Assembly: GCF_002834145.1 (NCBI RefSeq)
Contig: NZ_PHNT01000012.1
Span: 46,851-110,850 of the forward strand
Length of the DNA stretch: 64,000 nucleotides
Origin: Roseovarius salinarum
GTDB lineage: Bacteria; Pseudomonadota; Alphaproteobacteria; Rhodobacterales; Rhodobacteraceae
Direction of reading: 5' to 3'
Positions within the stretch are counted from its first letter, which is position 1, and every line of letters begins with the position of its first letter. The notes under the pieces were generated by a model. That model worked only from the letters and a program-made list of their open reading frames with translations. It made no database searches and had not been told where the DNA came from. Shown one piece after another: positions 49,761 to 59,580 of this stretch. Position numbers and translations under genes: made by a program.

Positions 49761-49774
49761 CCCGCCCGGCGCCG

Positions 49775-49845
49775 GAGGGGCAAGGGGCGCTGCCCCTCTT
49801 GGCGCTGCGCGCCAATTCACCCCGGAGTATTTCGTGCAAGATGAA
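49775..49845 (+). repeat. Rhodobacteraceae-type intergenic repeat, copy 2, with two hairpins
   Basis: GAGGGGCA...TGCCCCTC and TTGGCGC-TGC-GCGCCAA form two stem-loops. They lead into GGAGTATTTCG-T-GCAAGATGAA (49824-49845), which differs from copy 1 at one base. It again lies between convergent genes (stops at 49760 and 49862). Confidence 0.75.
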
Positions 49846-49861
49846 GGCCGGGCGGGGGCGC

Positions 49862-50569
49862 TTACATGACCCGGATCACGTCCTTGTCGATGGCCAGCAT
49901 GTAGCCGCGGCGCGCGATGTTCTTGACCAGCAACTCGCTGACCAGCTGGTTGCCGAGCGTGTCGCGCAACCGCTTGATCCGCGTCGCGCCGGCGGCTTCC
50001 TCGCAGTCGGACACGCTGCGCCCCGAAATCACCGCCTCGATCTCGGCGCCGGTCAGCACGTCACCGTCGAGCCGCGCCTCGGCCAGGACCGACAGGGTCT
50101 CCATCGCCGCGTCGGTCAGCTTGAAGCCCAGGTTGTTGAGGTAGACGGTCTTCTCGCCACGGCTGATGAGCAGCGAGTTGACCTGTATGCCCGCACGCTC
50201 GATCGCGGCCATGCGCCGGTTGAGCGTGATCAGCATCACGAGGAACACCAGCGCGGCCACCAGCAGCGCCGTGGCGAAAACCAGCAGCACGAAGATGACC
50301 GTGCGGTAATGGGTCAGCGTGTCGGAAAACGCGGTGCCCGACTGCGCCAGGATTTCCAGCAGCTTGATCTCGGCATTGGCGGTCAGGTCGTCGTTTTCGA
50401 CGAAGATCCGTTCGACGCGCTGGTTGAAGGCGTTGGCGTCGGGCAGGCGACTGAACAGGAACAGCGCAGTGGCCAGCAGGATCAGGACGACCGCGGCGAT
50501 CCCGGCGGCCACGATCCGGTTGGCCGAGCGCAAGAGATCCGACGATGTCGTTGTCGTGTCGTCTTCCAA
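49862..50569 (-). CDS. membrane-tethered winged-helix transcription regulator
   Basis: This 235-residue protein has two membrane helices (about 19-41 and 90-116) enclosing a periplasmic loop of about 48 residues. A cytoplasmic C-terminal domain (about 145-235) has a winged-helix pattern ending in NIARRGYMLAID, like the OmpR/ToxR C-terminal fold. The DNA-binding domain is at the C-terminus, the reverse of ToxR order. It could sense envelope conditions directly and bind DNA. The gene for a small exported protein lies 20 bases upstream in the same direction. Confidence 0.8.
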   Translation of the reverse strand: MEDDTTTTSSDLLRSANRIVAAGIAAVVLILLATALFLFSRLPDANAFNQRVERIFVENDDLTANAEIKLLEILAQSGTAFSDTLTHYRTVIFVLLVFATALLVAALVFLVMLITLNRRMAAIERAGIQVNSLLISRGEKTVYLNNLGFKLTDAAMETLSVLAEARLDGDVLTGAEIEAVISGRSVSDCEEAAGATRIKRLRDTLGNQLVSELLVKNIARRGYMLAIDKDVIRVM

Positions 50570-50589
50570 GCCGCTGTCACCTGCTCCGC

Positions 50590-50835
50590 TCAGCCGCCTG
50601 ACCTAGACACGGAAATCACCTTGAGCAAGGTCCAACCGTTCTGTTGCAGGCGGGTCCGCACTTCGGGCGTCGCCCCCTGAACACTGCAGGAGGACACCTG
50701 CATCGTACCATAACGCAGCTCGAGCGGGTTGTCCCGCTTGGCCTTGTATTCGGCAACGCAGGCCGCCTGCGCGGCCGTGGCGGCAACGAGCGAGAGTGCG
50801 AGCGGGGCAAGGATATGCAGCAGTTTTCTTTTCAT
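50590..50835 (-). CDS. small exported protein of unknown function
   Basis: This 81-residue protein has a signal peptide (about 1-25, ending AAQA) and a mature part of about 55 residues with two Cys (ACVAEY near 26 and SSCSV near 49) that could form a disulfide. I recognise no family. The ATG at 50835 starts the signal peptide cleanly; 12 more codons upstream lack signal character. It probably shares a transcript with the membrane-tethered regulator and may modulate it (inference). Confidence 0.65.
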   Translation of the reverse strand: MKRKLLHILAPLALSLVAATAAQAACVAEYKAKRDNPLELRYGTMQVSSCSVQGATPEVRTRLQQNGWTLLKVISVSRSGG

Positions 50836-50860
50836 GGGCGACAACATGCGCGGCGGCGCA

Positions 50861-50907
50861 CGGCTATTCAATAGCCGGGGCGCCCAACGGGGCCGTTATC
50901 GGATAAC
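50861..50907. promoter_or_regulatory. two short palindromes in a divergent gap
   Basis: CGGCTATT-C-AATAGCCG (50861-50877) and GTTATC-G-GATAAC (50895-50907) are perfect inverted repeats, 17 bases apart. They lie between the exported-protein genes at 50835 (minus) and 51025 (plus). They could be operators or an RNA hairpin. Confidence 0.4.
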
Positions 50908-51024
50908 AGGCGGCGGTTATTGCCTAGCCGAAGGAAGAGGCGGACGATGATGGCATGTTCCGGAAGGCCGGCCCGCACGGCCGGTCCGCAACTCACCCGA
51001 CGCCCCGAATGGAAAGGAGGCCCC

Positions 51025-51339
51025 ATGAAACGCTTTTTCATCATCCCCCTCGTGGCCGGCGCCTTCGCCGCCGCGACTCTCGTACCTGGCCCGGCCCGCG
51101 CGGACGCTGACGATTTCGCCAAGGCAGTGGTGGGCGTCACCGCGCTGGCCATCATCGGCTCGGCCATCGCCGACCGCCACACCGATCGCTACTACGTGAC
51201 GCGTCACGGCCGCTACTACCCGCGGCGCGACTGCTTCCGCCGGCACGGCGCCGTGTATTGCCGCGTCGACGAATACCGGCACCACCACGATCACCACGGG
51301 CGGCATGGCAGCCGCACGCACATCTACATCGGCCGCTAA
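51025..51339 (+). CDS. small exported His/Arg/Tyr-rich protein
   Basis: This 104-residue protein has a signal peptide (about 1-26, ending ARA), a hydrophobic segment (about 35-50) and a C-terminal half rich in His, Arg and Tyr (RYYVTRHGRYYPRRD, HHHDHHGRHG) with two Cys. The His cluster suggests metal binding, but no family is recognised. A strong AAAGGAGG site precedes the ATG, and an intrinsic terminator follows at 51408. Confidence 0.75.
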   Translation: MKRFFIIPLVAGAFAAATLVPGPARADADDFAKAVVGVTALAIIGSAIADRHTDRYYVTRHGRYYPRRDCFRRHGAVYCRVDEYRHHHDHHGRHGSRTHIYIGR

Positions 51340-51407
51340 GGCGGCGATCCCGACCCCAGGGACCGGGGCAGGGCCTGTCCCCATCAGGCAGGCAACACCG
51401 GGCAGGC

Positions 51408-51435
51408 AAGGGAAGGGTTTCGGCCCTTCCCTTTT
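51408..51435 (+). terminator. intrinsic terminator
   Basis: A 10-bp stem AAGGGAAGGG/CCCTTCCCTT with loop TTTCGG is followed by TT. It ends the transcript of the small exported protein 69 bases after its stop. Confidence 0.75.
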
Positions 51436-51468
51436 GCGTCTCCGGCCGGGATGTGCATTGATGCCGCC

Positions 51469-52093
51469 ATGGCCGGGCCCGACTACACGCTGGAAACCGA
51501 ACACCTTTTCCACGGCGCCGTCTGCGGCGTCGACGAGGTGGGCCGCGGTCCGCTGGCCGGGCCGGTGACCGCCGCCGCCGTCGTTCTGAACCCCGACGAC
51601 GTGCCGGAGGGGCTGAACGATTCCAAGCGTCTGACGGGGCCGCGGCGGGCCGCGCTGACCGAGGCGCTGATGGCGCGGGCGTCGGTGTGCGTGGCCCATG
51701 CCAGCGTCGCCGAGATCGACAGCCTCAACATCCTGCGGGCATCGCAGCTTGCGATGGTGCGGGCGGTGGCCGGACTGCATCCGCGACCCGGCTTCGCGCT
51801 GATCGACGGCAACCTCATCCCCGAGAATCTGGGTGTTCCCGCCCGCGCGGTGGTGCGCGGTGACGCGGCCTCGCTCTCGATCGCGGCGGCCTCGATCGTG
51901 GCGAAGACCTGCCGCGACGGGATCATGCGCGAACTGGCGCGGGAATGTCCCGGCTATGGCTGGGAAACCAACGCGGGCTACCCGTCAGCAGCGCACAGGG
52001 CCGCGCTCCAAGATCTCGGCGTGACCCCTCACCATAGGCGTTCCTTCAAGCCCGTGCACAATATATTGTATCAAGAAAAAAGTGTAACTCCCT

Positions 52094-52095
<2 letters not shown>
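51469..52095 (+). CDS. rnhB: ribonuclease HII
   Basis: This 208-residue RNase HII has the catalytic region VCGVDEVGRGPLAGPV near 19-34, with Asp-Glu, the LIDGN motif near 112 and GDAASLSIAAASIVAK near 132. It ends in HHRRSFKPVHNILY. It removes RNA from RNA-DNA hybrids. An in-frame ATG at 51451 would add MCIDAA; I prefer 51469 but am not certain. ccrM follows, an arrangement I have seen in related genomes; a GANTC site overlaps its stop. Confidence 0.94.
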
Positions 52096-53301
<1,206 letters not shown>

Positions 53302-53358
53302 GCCGCCACAGGAACACCGCCGGTGCCTGCGGTTCGACCCAAGGCACTTACCTCGCTT

Positions 53359-53386
53359 CCCCCGCCCGTCGTGGCGGGGGTTTTTT
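53359..53386 (+). terminator. intrinsic terminator of ccrM
   Basis: A stem CCCCCGCC/GGCGGGGG with a 6-base loop is followed by six T (53381-53386). It is the clearest factor-independent terminator in the window and lies 57 bases after the ccrM stop. Confidence 0.92.
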
Positions 53387-53396
53387 CATCGGGGCG

Positions 53397-53819
53397 TCAG
53401 GCGTGTTCGATATCGCCGCGCTCGATGATCTCGCGCGCCATCTCGTCATAGGCCTCCGCCCACGCCGCGCGCATCTCCGGCGTGAACGCATCGCCCAGCG
53501 CCTTTTCCAGCGTTTCCAGAAGCGCCTCGCCCATCGGCTCGAAATCCTCGGCCTTGACGCCCAGCGCACGGTGCCCCTTGCCCAGTTCGGCATACCGGCC
53601 GGACAGCGCCTCGGGGTCGTGCATGTTGTCGACGATCGCACCCAGCGTCGTCATGAACCGCATGCCCTGGTTGGACAGATCGTCGCGGAACAGGTTGCGC
53701 AACTGCGGGGCACGGCGGAACAATGCCTCGTAGAATTCCGTCGAATGCGACACCGGGTCCTTGCGCAGGGTGTCGAAGCTCTGGCGGATCAGCGCGAGTT
53801 GCTTTTCGGAAAGGGACAT
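53397..53819 (-). CDS. single-domain globin
   Basis: This 140-residue globin (PF00042) has an N-terminal helix QLALIRQSFDTL, a distal region with NQGMRFMTTL, the proximal His in GKGHRALGV near 81 and the C-terminal helix with AWAEAYDEMAREII. It resembles the haemoglobin domain of flavohaemoglobin and the Vitreoscilla type. It would bind O2 or NO. It lies 83 bases downstream of alkB on the same strand and may deliver O2 to that monooxygenase (inference). Confidence 0.88.
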   Translation of the reverse strand: MSLSEKQLALIRQSFDTLRKDPVSHSTEFYEALFRRAPQLRNLFRDDLSNQGMRFMTTLGAIVDNMHDPEALSGRYAELGKGHRALGVKAEDFEPMGEALLETLEKALGDAFTPEMRAAWAEAYDEMAREIIERGDIEHA

Positions 53820-53902
53820 GAGCGGGCCTCTGAATGGATTTTTCGCGCGCAGGACGACCCTAGCACGCCCGCAATGCGCATGCGATCCCCGTCCGAGCGG
53901 AT

Positions 53903-55036
53903 CTATCGCGGCATCGGGGTCATGGCCTTGTTGTAAGGCGTCCAGTCCGTGATCTCGGGGTAGTACATCTGCCGCCACAGGCGCACGCGCGGGTTCATGA
54001 CACGCCGCCAGACGGGCGGAACCATGGCTGCCATGGTCATGATCGGGTAGCCGTAGGGCAACTGCGGCGCCTCGGCCTCGGTGTAGTTCTGCAGAAGCGG
54101 AAACCGCCGGTCGGGCTTGTAGTGGTGGTCCGAATGGCGTTGCAGGTTGATCAGCAGCCAGTTCGAGGCCTTGTGCGCCGCGTTCCAGCTGTGCTGCGGC
54201 TTGACGTGTTCGTACCTGCCCTCGCCAAGGTGCTTGCGCGTCAGGCCGTAGTGTTCGACGTAATTCACCAGCTCGAGCTGCCAGACCGCCACGACCGCCT
54301 GCCAGACGAACAGCGCCAGGCCGGTCCATCCGCCGACGAGCAGCGCCAGCAGCAGCATCAGCCCCTGAAGGGCCCAGTAGCGGAAGAACGGGTTGCCCGG
54401 GTCGGTCCAGGGGTCGCCGCGGCGGGCGAGTTTCTCCTTTTCGGCACGGAAGGCCGATTTCAGGGACTGGACCACGACCCGCGGGAAGAACCGGTGGAAC
54501 CCCTCGTTGTATCGGGCGGTGACCGGATCACGCGGCGTGCCGACATAGCGGTGATGCACCAGCAGGTGCTCGGACCGGAAGTGGGAATAGAGCACCATGG
54601 CAAGCAGGACGTCGGCCAGGAACCGTTCGCCGCGATCCTTCTGGTGCATCAGTTCGTGGCTGTAGTTTATGCCCACGGTGCCGGTAATCACGCCCACGCC
54701 GAAGAACAGCACGATGCGTTCCAGCGCCGAAAGGTGGTCCGCCCCGCTGACGTACCAGATCATCCAGAATAGCAGGACGAACTGCACCGGCGCCCAGATC
54801 AGCGTGATCGCCTTGTACCACGTCAGCTGCGCCTCTCGGGTCTCGAGGTCGGCGTTTTCAAGGTTCAGGCCGAAGTAGGCGTCGAGGGCCGAGAAGAAAT
54901 ACCAGGTGACCACGGGCAGCAGGATCACCGTCCAGCCGCCCTGCACCGCGCCCAGCACGGCCACGGGCACCAGCAGCAGGGACATCCAGAACGGCACGGC
55001 GTTCCGGAACTTCGCGACGTCGCGGGCGGGGATCAT
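53903..55036 (-). CDS. alkB: alkane 1-monooxygenase
   Basis: This 377-residue integral-membrane non-haem di-iron hydroxylase has all four histidine boxes: HELMH near 127, EHLLVHH near 155, NYVEHYG near 256 and LQRHSDHH near 296. It oxidises medium-chain n-alkanes to 1-alkanols using O2 and rubredoxin. No rubredoxin gene is adjacent. It starts 33 bases after the mutY stop and is followed by the globin. Fatty-acid or xylene hydroxylase relatives are less likely given the intact NYVEHYG motif. Confidence 0.94.
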   Translation of the reverse strand: MIPARDVAKFRNAVPFWMSLLLVPVAVLGAVQGGWTVILLPVVTWYFFSALDAYFGLNLENADLETREAQLTWYKAITLIWAPVQFVLLFWMIWYVSGADHLSALERIVLFFGVGVITGTVGINYSHELMHQKDRGERFLADVLLAMVLYSHFRSEHLLVHHRYVGTPRDPVTARYNEGFHRFFPRVVVQSLKSAFRAEKEKLARRGDPWTDPGNPFFRYWALQGLMLLLALLVGGWTGLALFVWQAVVAVWQLELVNYVEHYGLTRKHLGEGRYEHVKPQHSWNAAHKASNWLLINLQRHSDHHYKPDRRFPLLQNYTEAEAPQLPYGYPIMTMAAMVPPVWRRVMNPRVRLWRQMYYPEITDWTPYNKAMTPMPR

Positions 55037-55069
55037 TGTGCAGCCTCCTCGGAACGGTTGCAGCGAAGC

Positions 55070-56134
55070 CTAGCGCGCATTTTCCAGCCTGCCTTGCGCA
55101 AGGTCAAATACCTTGCGCATCACCGTGGGCAGGTCATTGCGATCGAATGCCGCGGCAGGCACGAATTCGCCGCGGTCGGGTTCGCGGTCCATCGGCACCA
55201 GCGCGGTGCGCAGCGACAGCCGCAGGTGGAAGTGCGTGAAGGTATGGCGCGCCTCGGCGCCGGCATCGCGCCATTCGGCGCGGATGGGCGGGGCGGCCAC
55301 GGGCGCGTCCTCCACCCAGTCAGAGCCCGGCCAGCCCAGCATCCCGCCCAGCAATCCGCTGTCGGGGCGCCGCTCCAGCAACCAGGCACCGTCCACGCGC
55401 CGCGTGACATAGGCGATGCCGCGGCGCACGGGCTTGGGTTTCTTCGGCGCCTTCACCGGCCGCGCGGCATGAGACCCGGCAAGCCGCGCCGCACAGGCGT
55501 CCATCCACGGGCAGATGCCGCAGGCGGGGTTCTTCGGCGTGCAGATCGTCGCACCGAGGTCCATGACCGCTTGCGCGTAGTCTCCGGGCCGGGCCTTGGG
55601 TGTCAGCGTGTCCGCGGCGCGGGCCAGTTCGGCCTTGGCGCCCGGCAGCGGCGTATCGATGTCGAAAACCCGTGCCATCACGCGTTCCACGTTGCCGTCG
55701 ACCACGGTTTCGGGCCGGTCAAAGGCGATCGCCGCAATCGCGGCGGCCGTGTACGGGCCGATCCCCGGCAAAGCCTGCAACCCGTCGCGGGTGTCGGGGA
55801 ACCGGCCGCCCATATCCTGCGCCACCACGCGCGCGCATTTCAGCAGGTTGCGCGCCCGGGCGTAGTATCCCAGCCCGGCCCATTCGCCCATCACCCTGTC
55901 GTCGGGCGCGGCGGCGAGGTCCTCGACCTTCGGCCAAAGCGTGGTGAAACGGTCGAAATACTTGCCGACCGCCGCGACGGTCGTCTGTTGCAGCATGATT
56001 TCCGACAGCCAGACGCGGTAGGGGTCGGGCCGGCGGCCAGCCGCGCGCGCCGCGGGGCCGACACGCCACGGCAGGCGGCGGGCGTGTGCGTCATACCAGT
56101 CAAGAAGGGCCTGCGCCTGCGGGGTGTCACGCAT
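55070..56134 (-). CDS. mutY: A/G-specific adenine glycosylase
   Basis: This 354-residue glycosylase has the helix-hairpin-helix LPGIGPYTAAAIAAIAF near 120, catalytic Glu in SEIMLQQTTV near 45, the Fe-S cluster cysteines spaced C-6-C-2-C-5-C (ICTPKNPACGICPWMDAC) near 200, and a C-terminal NUDIX-like 8-oxoG domain. It removes A opposite 8-oxoG. The start could also be 56149 (5 residues longer). It diverges from the DUF721 gene. Confidence 0.93.
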   Translation of the reverse strand: MRDTPQAQALLDWYDAHARRLPWRVGPAARAAGRRPDPYRVWLSEIMLQQTTVAAVGKYFDRFTTLWPKVEDLAAAPDDRVMGEWAGLGYYARARNLLKCARVVAQDMGGRFPDTRDGLQALPGIGPYTAAAIAAIAFDRPETVVDGNVERVMARVFDIDTPLPGAKAELARAADTLTPKARPGDYAQAVMDLGATICTPKNPACGICPWMDACAARLAGSHAARPVKAPKKPKPVRRGIAYVTRRVDGAWLLERRPDSGLLGGMLGWPGSDWVEDAPVAAPPIRAEWRDAGAEARHTFTHFHLRLSLRTALVPMDREPDRGEFVPAAAFDRNDLPTVMRKVFDLAQGRLENAR

Positions 56135-56216
56135 TCGTGCTGCTCTCATGGCGTCAACGGGTCTGGCGTCCACGCACATGTGCCTTAAGATAGCGGGGGA
56201 TGAAAGGAGTCCAACA

Positions 56217-56735
56217 GTGGCCCGTGGCGAAAACCGAAAACAGGGGTTCCGGCGCGCCGATGCGCTGCTGCAGCGGTCGATCCGGACGGCCGCGGAATCG
56301 CGCGGCTTTGCCGTCTCGCGCCTGCTGACGCACTGGAACGAGATCGCGGGCGCCGAGATCGCCGCGGTGGCCCGGCCGGCCAACGTCAGCCACGGGCGGC
56401 AGGGGTTCGGCGCGACGCTGACGCTGCTGACCACCGGCGCGCAGGCCCCCATGGTCGAAATGCAGAAGGAAACCCTGCGCGAGCGGGTGAACGCCGCCTA
56501 TGGCTACAACGCCATCGCGCGCATCCGCATCACCCAGACCGCGCCGGAGGGCTTTGCCGAGGGGCGGGCCACGTTCGATACCGCCGGGCGCCCCGACAGC
56601 TCGCCCGCGCGCCCACAGCCCGCCCCGCACGCGCAGCGCGAGGCCGCGCGCCTGGCCGCCCCGGTCGGGGACGATTCGCTGCGTGCGGCGCTTGAAGCCC
56701 TGGGGCGGAACGTTCTATCCAAGACGCAACGCTGA
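56217..56735 (+). CDS. DUF721 (DciA-like) protein
   Basis: This 172-residue protein has the DUF721 core (PF05258) at about 10-115, with RTAAESRGFAVSRLLTHWNEIAGAEIA near 22-48. DUF721 includes DciA, the ancestral loader of replicative helicase DnaB. The C-terminal third is Ala/Pro/Arg-rich. The start is a GTG at 56217 behind a perfect AAAGGAGT site; the frame runs on upstream without homology. A DsbA-like gene follows 15 bases later. Confidence 0.88.
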   Translation: MARGENRKQGFRRADALLQRSIRTAAESRGFAVSRLLTHWNEIAGAEIAAVARPANVSHGRQGFGATLTLLTTGAQAPMVEMQKETLRERVNAAYGYNAIARIRITQTAPEGFAEGRATFDTAGRPDSSPARPQPAPHAQREAARLAAPVGDDSLRAALEALGRNVLSKTQR

Positions 56736-56750
56736 CAGGAAGGATCCATC

Positions 56751-57476
56751 ATGACACGCGTACTCATTTCCGGGGCGCTCGCCCTCGGCCTGGCCGCCGG
56801 GCTCGCATTCTGGATGACCCGTGCCCCGGAAACGCCCCCGTCGCTGCCTGTCGGCGGGGCGAACGCGACGGAAGCCGACAGCGATGCCGCGGCGCAGCCG
56901 GACGCCGACAGCGATGCCGCGGCCCAGCCGGACGCCGAGAACGCGCCGGAGGTCACCGAGATGACGCTGGGGCCGGCGGATGCGCCGGTCACCGTGATGG
57001 AATACGCCTCTTTCACCTGTCCGCACTGCGCCGATTTCCACGGCTCGACGTTCAAGAAACTCAAGGCCGATTACATCGACCCGGGCAAGGTGCGCTACGT
57101 CTACCGCGACGTCTATTTCGACCGGTTCGGGCTGTGGGCCTCGATGATCGCGCGCTGCGGCGGCGAGGAGCGGTTCTTCGGCATCACCGAGATGCTTTAC
57201 GACAAGCAGAAGGAGTGGGTCGGCGCCGGCGACCCGGTGGGCATCGCCAACAACCTGCGCAAGATCGGCAAGGCCGCCGGCCTGGGCGAGGACAAGATCA
57301 ACGCCTGTCTCAACAACGAGGCCAAGGCCAAGGCGCTGGTCGCGTGGTTCGAGGAAAACGCGAAGGAACACGAGATCGAGGCCACGCCATCGCTGGTCAT
57401 CGACGGCGAGACGCACGAGAACATGTCCTACGAGGACCTCGCCGCCATCATCGACGAGAAACTGGCGGCACAATGA
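56751..57476 (+). CDS. DsbA-family thiol-disulfide protein
   Basis: This 241-residue protein has an N-terminal membrane/signal segment (about 4-22), an acidic linker of tandem repeats (about 40-65) and a thioredoxin-fold DsbA-like domain (about 70-240) with the active site FTCPHCADFH near 88. Its cis-Pro is in EATPSLVIDG near 210. It would act in the periplasm to make or reshuffle disulfides. The linker contains the unit ADSDAAAQPD twice. It is translationally coupled to the CoA-transferase gene. Confidence 0.9.
   Translation: MTRVLISGALALGLAAGLAFWMTRAPETPPSLPVGGANATEADSDAAAQPDADSDAAAQPDAENAPEVTEMTLGPADAPVTVMEYASFTCPHCADFHGSTFKKLKADYIDPGKVRYVYRDVYFDRFGLWASMIARCGGEERFFGITEMLYDKQKEWVGAGDPVGIANNLRKIGKAAGLGEDKINACLNNEAKAKALVAWFEENAKEHEIEATPSLVIDGETHENMSYEDLAAIIDEKLAAQ
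56874..56933 (+). repeat. tandem repeat of 30 bases, two copies
   Basis: Two 30-base units at 56874-56903 and 56904-56933 differ at one base and encode ADSDAAAQPD twice in the DsbA-like linker. A partial third unit begins after them. Confidence 0.9.
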
Positions 57477-58594
57477 CGACACCCCTCGCCGGCCTGAAGG
57501 TCGTCGAACTGGCACGTATCCTGGCCGGCCCCTGGACCGGCCAGACGCTGGCCGATCTCGGCGCCGAGGTCGTCAAGGTCGAAAGCCCCGACGGCGACGA
57601 CACCCGCAACTGGGGCCCGCCATTCATCGAACGCGACGGCGACCGCTCGGCCGCCTATTTCCATTCGTGCAACCGCGGCAAGGCGGGCATCGCGGTTGAT
57701 TTCCGCACCCCCGAGGGCCAGGCGAGGGTGCGCGAGCTGATCGCCGACGCCGACGTGGTGATCGAGAACTTCAAGGTTGGCGGTCTGGCGAAATACGGCC
57801 TCGACTACGACAGCCTGTCGCGGATCAACCCCGGCCTGATCTACTGCTCGATCACCGGATTCGGGCAGGACGGGCCCTATGCCCACCGGGCGGGCTATGA
57901 CTACATCATTCAGGGCATGTCGGGGCTGATGTCGATCACCGGCCATCCCGACGGCCAGCCCACCAAGGTGGGGGTGGCGATCACCGATGTCTTTACCGGG
58001 GTCTATGCCGCCACGGCCATCCTGGCCGCGCTGCACCGGCGGCAGGCAACCGGCAGGGGCCAGCACATCGACATGGCGCTTCTGGACGTGGCGGTGGCCG
58101 TCACGGCGAACCAGGCGATGAACTACCTTGCCACCGGCACGCCGCCGGGGCGGCTGGGCAATTTCCACCCGAACCTCTGCCCTTACCAGGTGTTCGACTG
58201 TTCCGACGGCTACATCATCATCGCCACGGGCAATGACCGGCAATACCGGCGGCTGTGCTCCCTGCTGGGCGTGCCGGAGCTCGCCGAGGCATCGGAGTAC
58301 GCCACCAACGCCGACCGCGTCGCCCGGCGCGAGACGCTGTCGGACCGGCTGACGCAGGCCACGCGCAGCTTCACGAAGGCCGACCTGCTGGCCGCCTGCG
58401 AGGAGCACGGGGTGCCCGCCGGTCCGATCAACGACCTTGCCGAGGTCTTCGCCGACCCGCAGGTGCAGGCACGGGGCATGCGCGTGGACCCGGACGGTGT
58501 GCCCGGCGTGCGCGCGCCCTTCCGGTTCTCGGATGCCGACCTTGCGCTCGACAGGCCCTCGCCCCGGCTGGGCGAGGATGACGGTCAACCCTGA
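57473..58594 (+). CDS. CaiB/BaiF-family CoA-transferase
   Basis: This 373-residue family III CoA-transferase (PF02515) opens with [21 protein letters not shown] and carries the catalytic Asp in [12 protein letters not shown] near 200. Other conserved parts are [17 protein letters not shown] near 98 and [10 protein letters not shown] near 125. The donor and acceptor acids cannot be told. Its ATG overlaps the DsbA-like stop. Its 3' end overlaps the convergent lpxK stop by 10 bases. Confidence 0.93.
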   Translation: MTTPLAGLKVVELARILAGPWTGQTLADLGAEVVKVESPDGDDTRNWGPPFIERDGDRSAAYFHSCNRGKAGIAVDFRTPEGQARVRELIADADVVIENFKVGGLAKYGLDYDSLSRINPGLIYCSITGFGQDGPYAHRAGYDYIIQGMSGLMSITGHPDGQPTKVGVAITDVFTGVYAATAILAALHRRQATGRGQHIDMALLDVAVAVTANQAMNYLATGTPPGRLGNFHPNLCPYQVFDCSDGYIIIATGNDRQYRRLCSLLGVPELAEASEYATNADRVARRETLSDRLTQATRSFTKADLLAACEEHGVPAGPINDLAEVFADPQVQARGMRVDPDGVPGVRAPFRFSDADLALDRPSPRLGEDDGQP

Positions 58595-59580
58595 CCGAGC
58601 CGGTCGAGGGCCGCGTCCAGCGCGCCGGTTTTCTCGATTTCCAGCCGCACGGGCAGCGTCAGCACCTTCTTGCGGAACGATGCGGGCAGGCGCACCGCGT
58701 CCTTCTCCGTCGTGACCAGCTGCGCGGCGCGCATCGCGGCCTCCTGCTCCAGCCGGGTCATGAGCGCGTCGGTCAGTGGCTGGTGATCGTCAAGCGCCTC
58801 GCCGCGTACCACCTCGGCCCCCAGCCCCTTCAGCGTGGCGAAGAACTTCTCTGGGTGGCCGATGCCCGCAAAGGCGAGGAACCGGGTGCCCGCCCAGTCC
58901 ATCCCCGTCTGCAGGGGCGCGAGCCGCCCGCGCAGGTGCGGCACGGTGATGGCCGCCCCCCATTGATCGGCAAAGGCACGCTGCGCCGGCGCCGGGCCGA
59001 TCGACAGCAGCAGGTCGGCCCGCGCCAGCCCGTCCGCGACGGGTTCGCGCAGCGGACCGGCGGGCAGGCAGCGGCCGTTTCCGAAGCCGCGCGCCGCGTC
59101 CACCACGACGATCGACAGATCCTTCGCCAGCGCCGGGTTCTGGAACCCGTCGTCCATCACCAGCACGTCCGCGCCGCCCGCCACGGCCATGCGCGCCCCG
59201 GCCGCGCGGTCGCGTGCCACGCAGACGGGCGCGAAGGCGGCCAGCAACAGCGGCTCGTCGCCGGCGTCGGCCGCGCCGTGGTGGCCGGGGTCGACCATGA
59301 CCGGCCCGGCCAGCCGCCCGCCGTGCCCGCGCGAGATGACCGCCGGGCGGTGCCCGCGGGCCTGCAACCGCTCGATCAGCGCGATCACGGTGGGCGTCTT
59401 GCCGGTGCCGCCGGCGTTGAGGTTGCCCACGCAGATCACCGGCACGTCGGGGCGATAGGGCTGGCCGCGCGCCAGCCGCCGCGCGGTCGCCCGCGCATAA
59501 AGCCCGCCCAGCGGCCCCAGCAGCCGCGCCGCAAGCGCCGGGCGGTGCGGCGGCGTGAACCAGAAGGCCGGCGCGCGCAT
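58585..59580 (-). CDS. lpxK: tetraacyldisaccharide 4'-kinase
   Basis: This 331-residue lipid A kinase has one N-terminal membrane-associated helix and the P-loop [13 protein letters not shown] near 50. Conserved DDGFQNP is near 140 and TEKDAVRLP near 285. It phosphorylates the 4'-position of the lipid A disaccharide on the cytoplasmic face. The start shares one base with the stop of the WaaA-like gene (TGATG). The pair form a lipid A/LPS operon with DUF4170. Confidence 0.94.
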   Translation of the reverse strand: MRAPAFWFTPPHRPALAARLLGPLGGLYARATARRLARGQPYRPDVPVICVGNLNAGGTGKTPTVIALIERLQARGHRPAVISRGHGGRLAGPVMVDPGHHGAADAGDEPLLLAAFAPVCVARDRAAGARMAVAGGADVLVMDDGFQNPALAKDLSIVVVDAARGFGNGRCLPAGPLREPVADGLARADLLLSIGPAPAQRAFADQWGAAITVPHLRGRLAPLQTGMDWAGTRFLAFAGIGHPEKFFATLKGLGAEVVRGEALDDHQPLTDALMTRLEQEAAMRAAQLVTTEKDAVRLPASFRKKVLTLPVRLEIEKTGALDAALDRLGQG

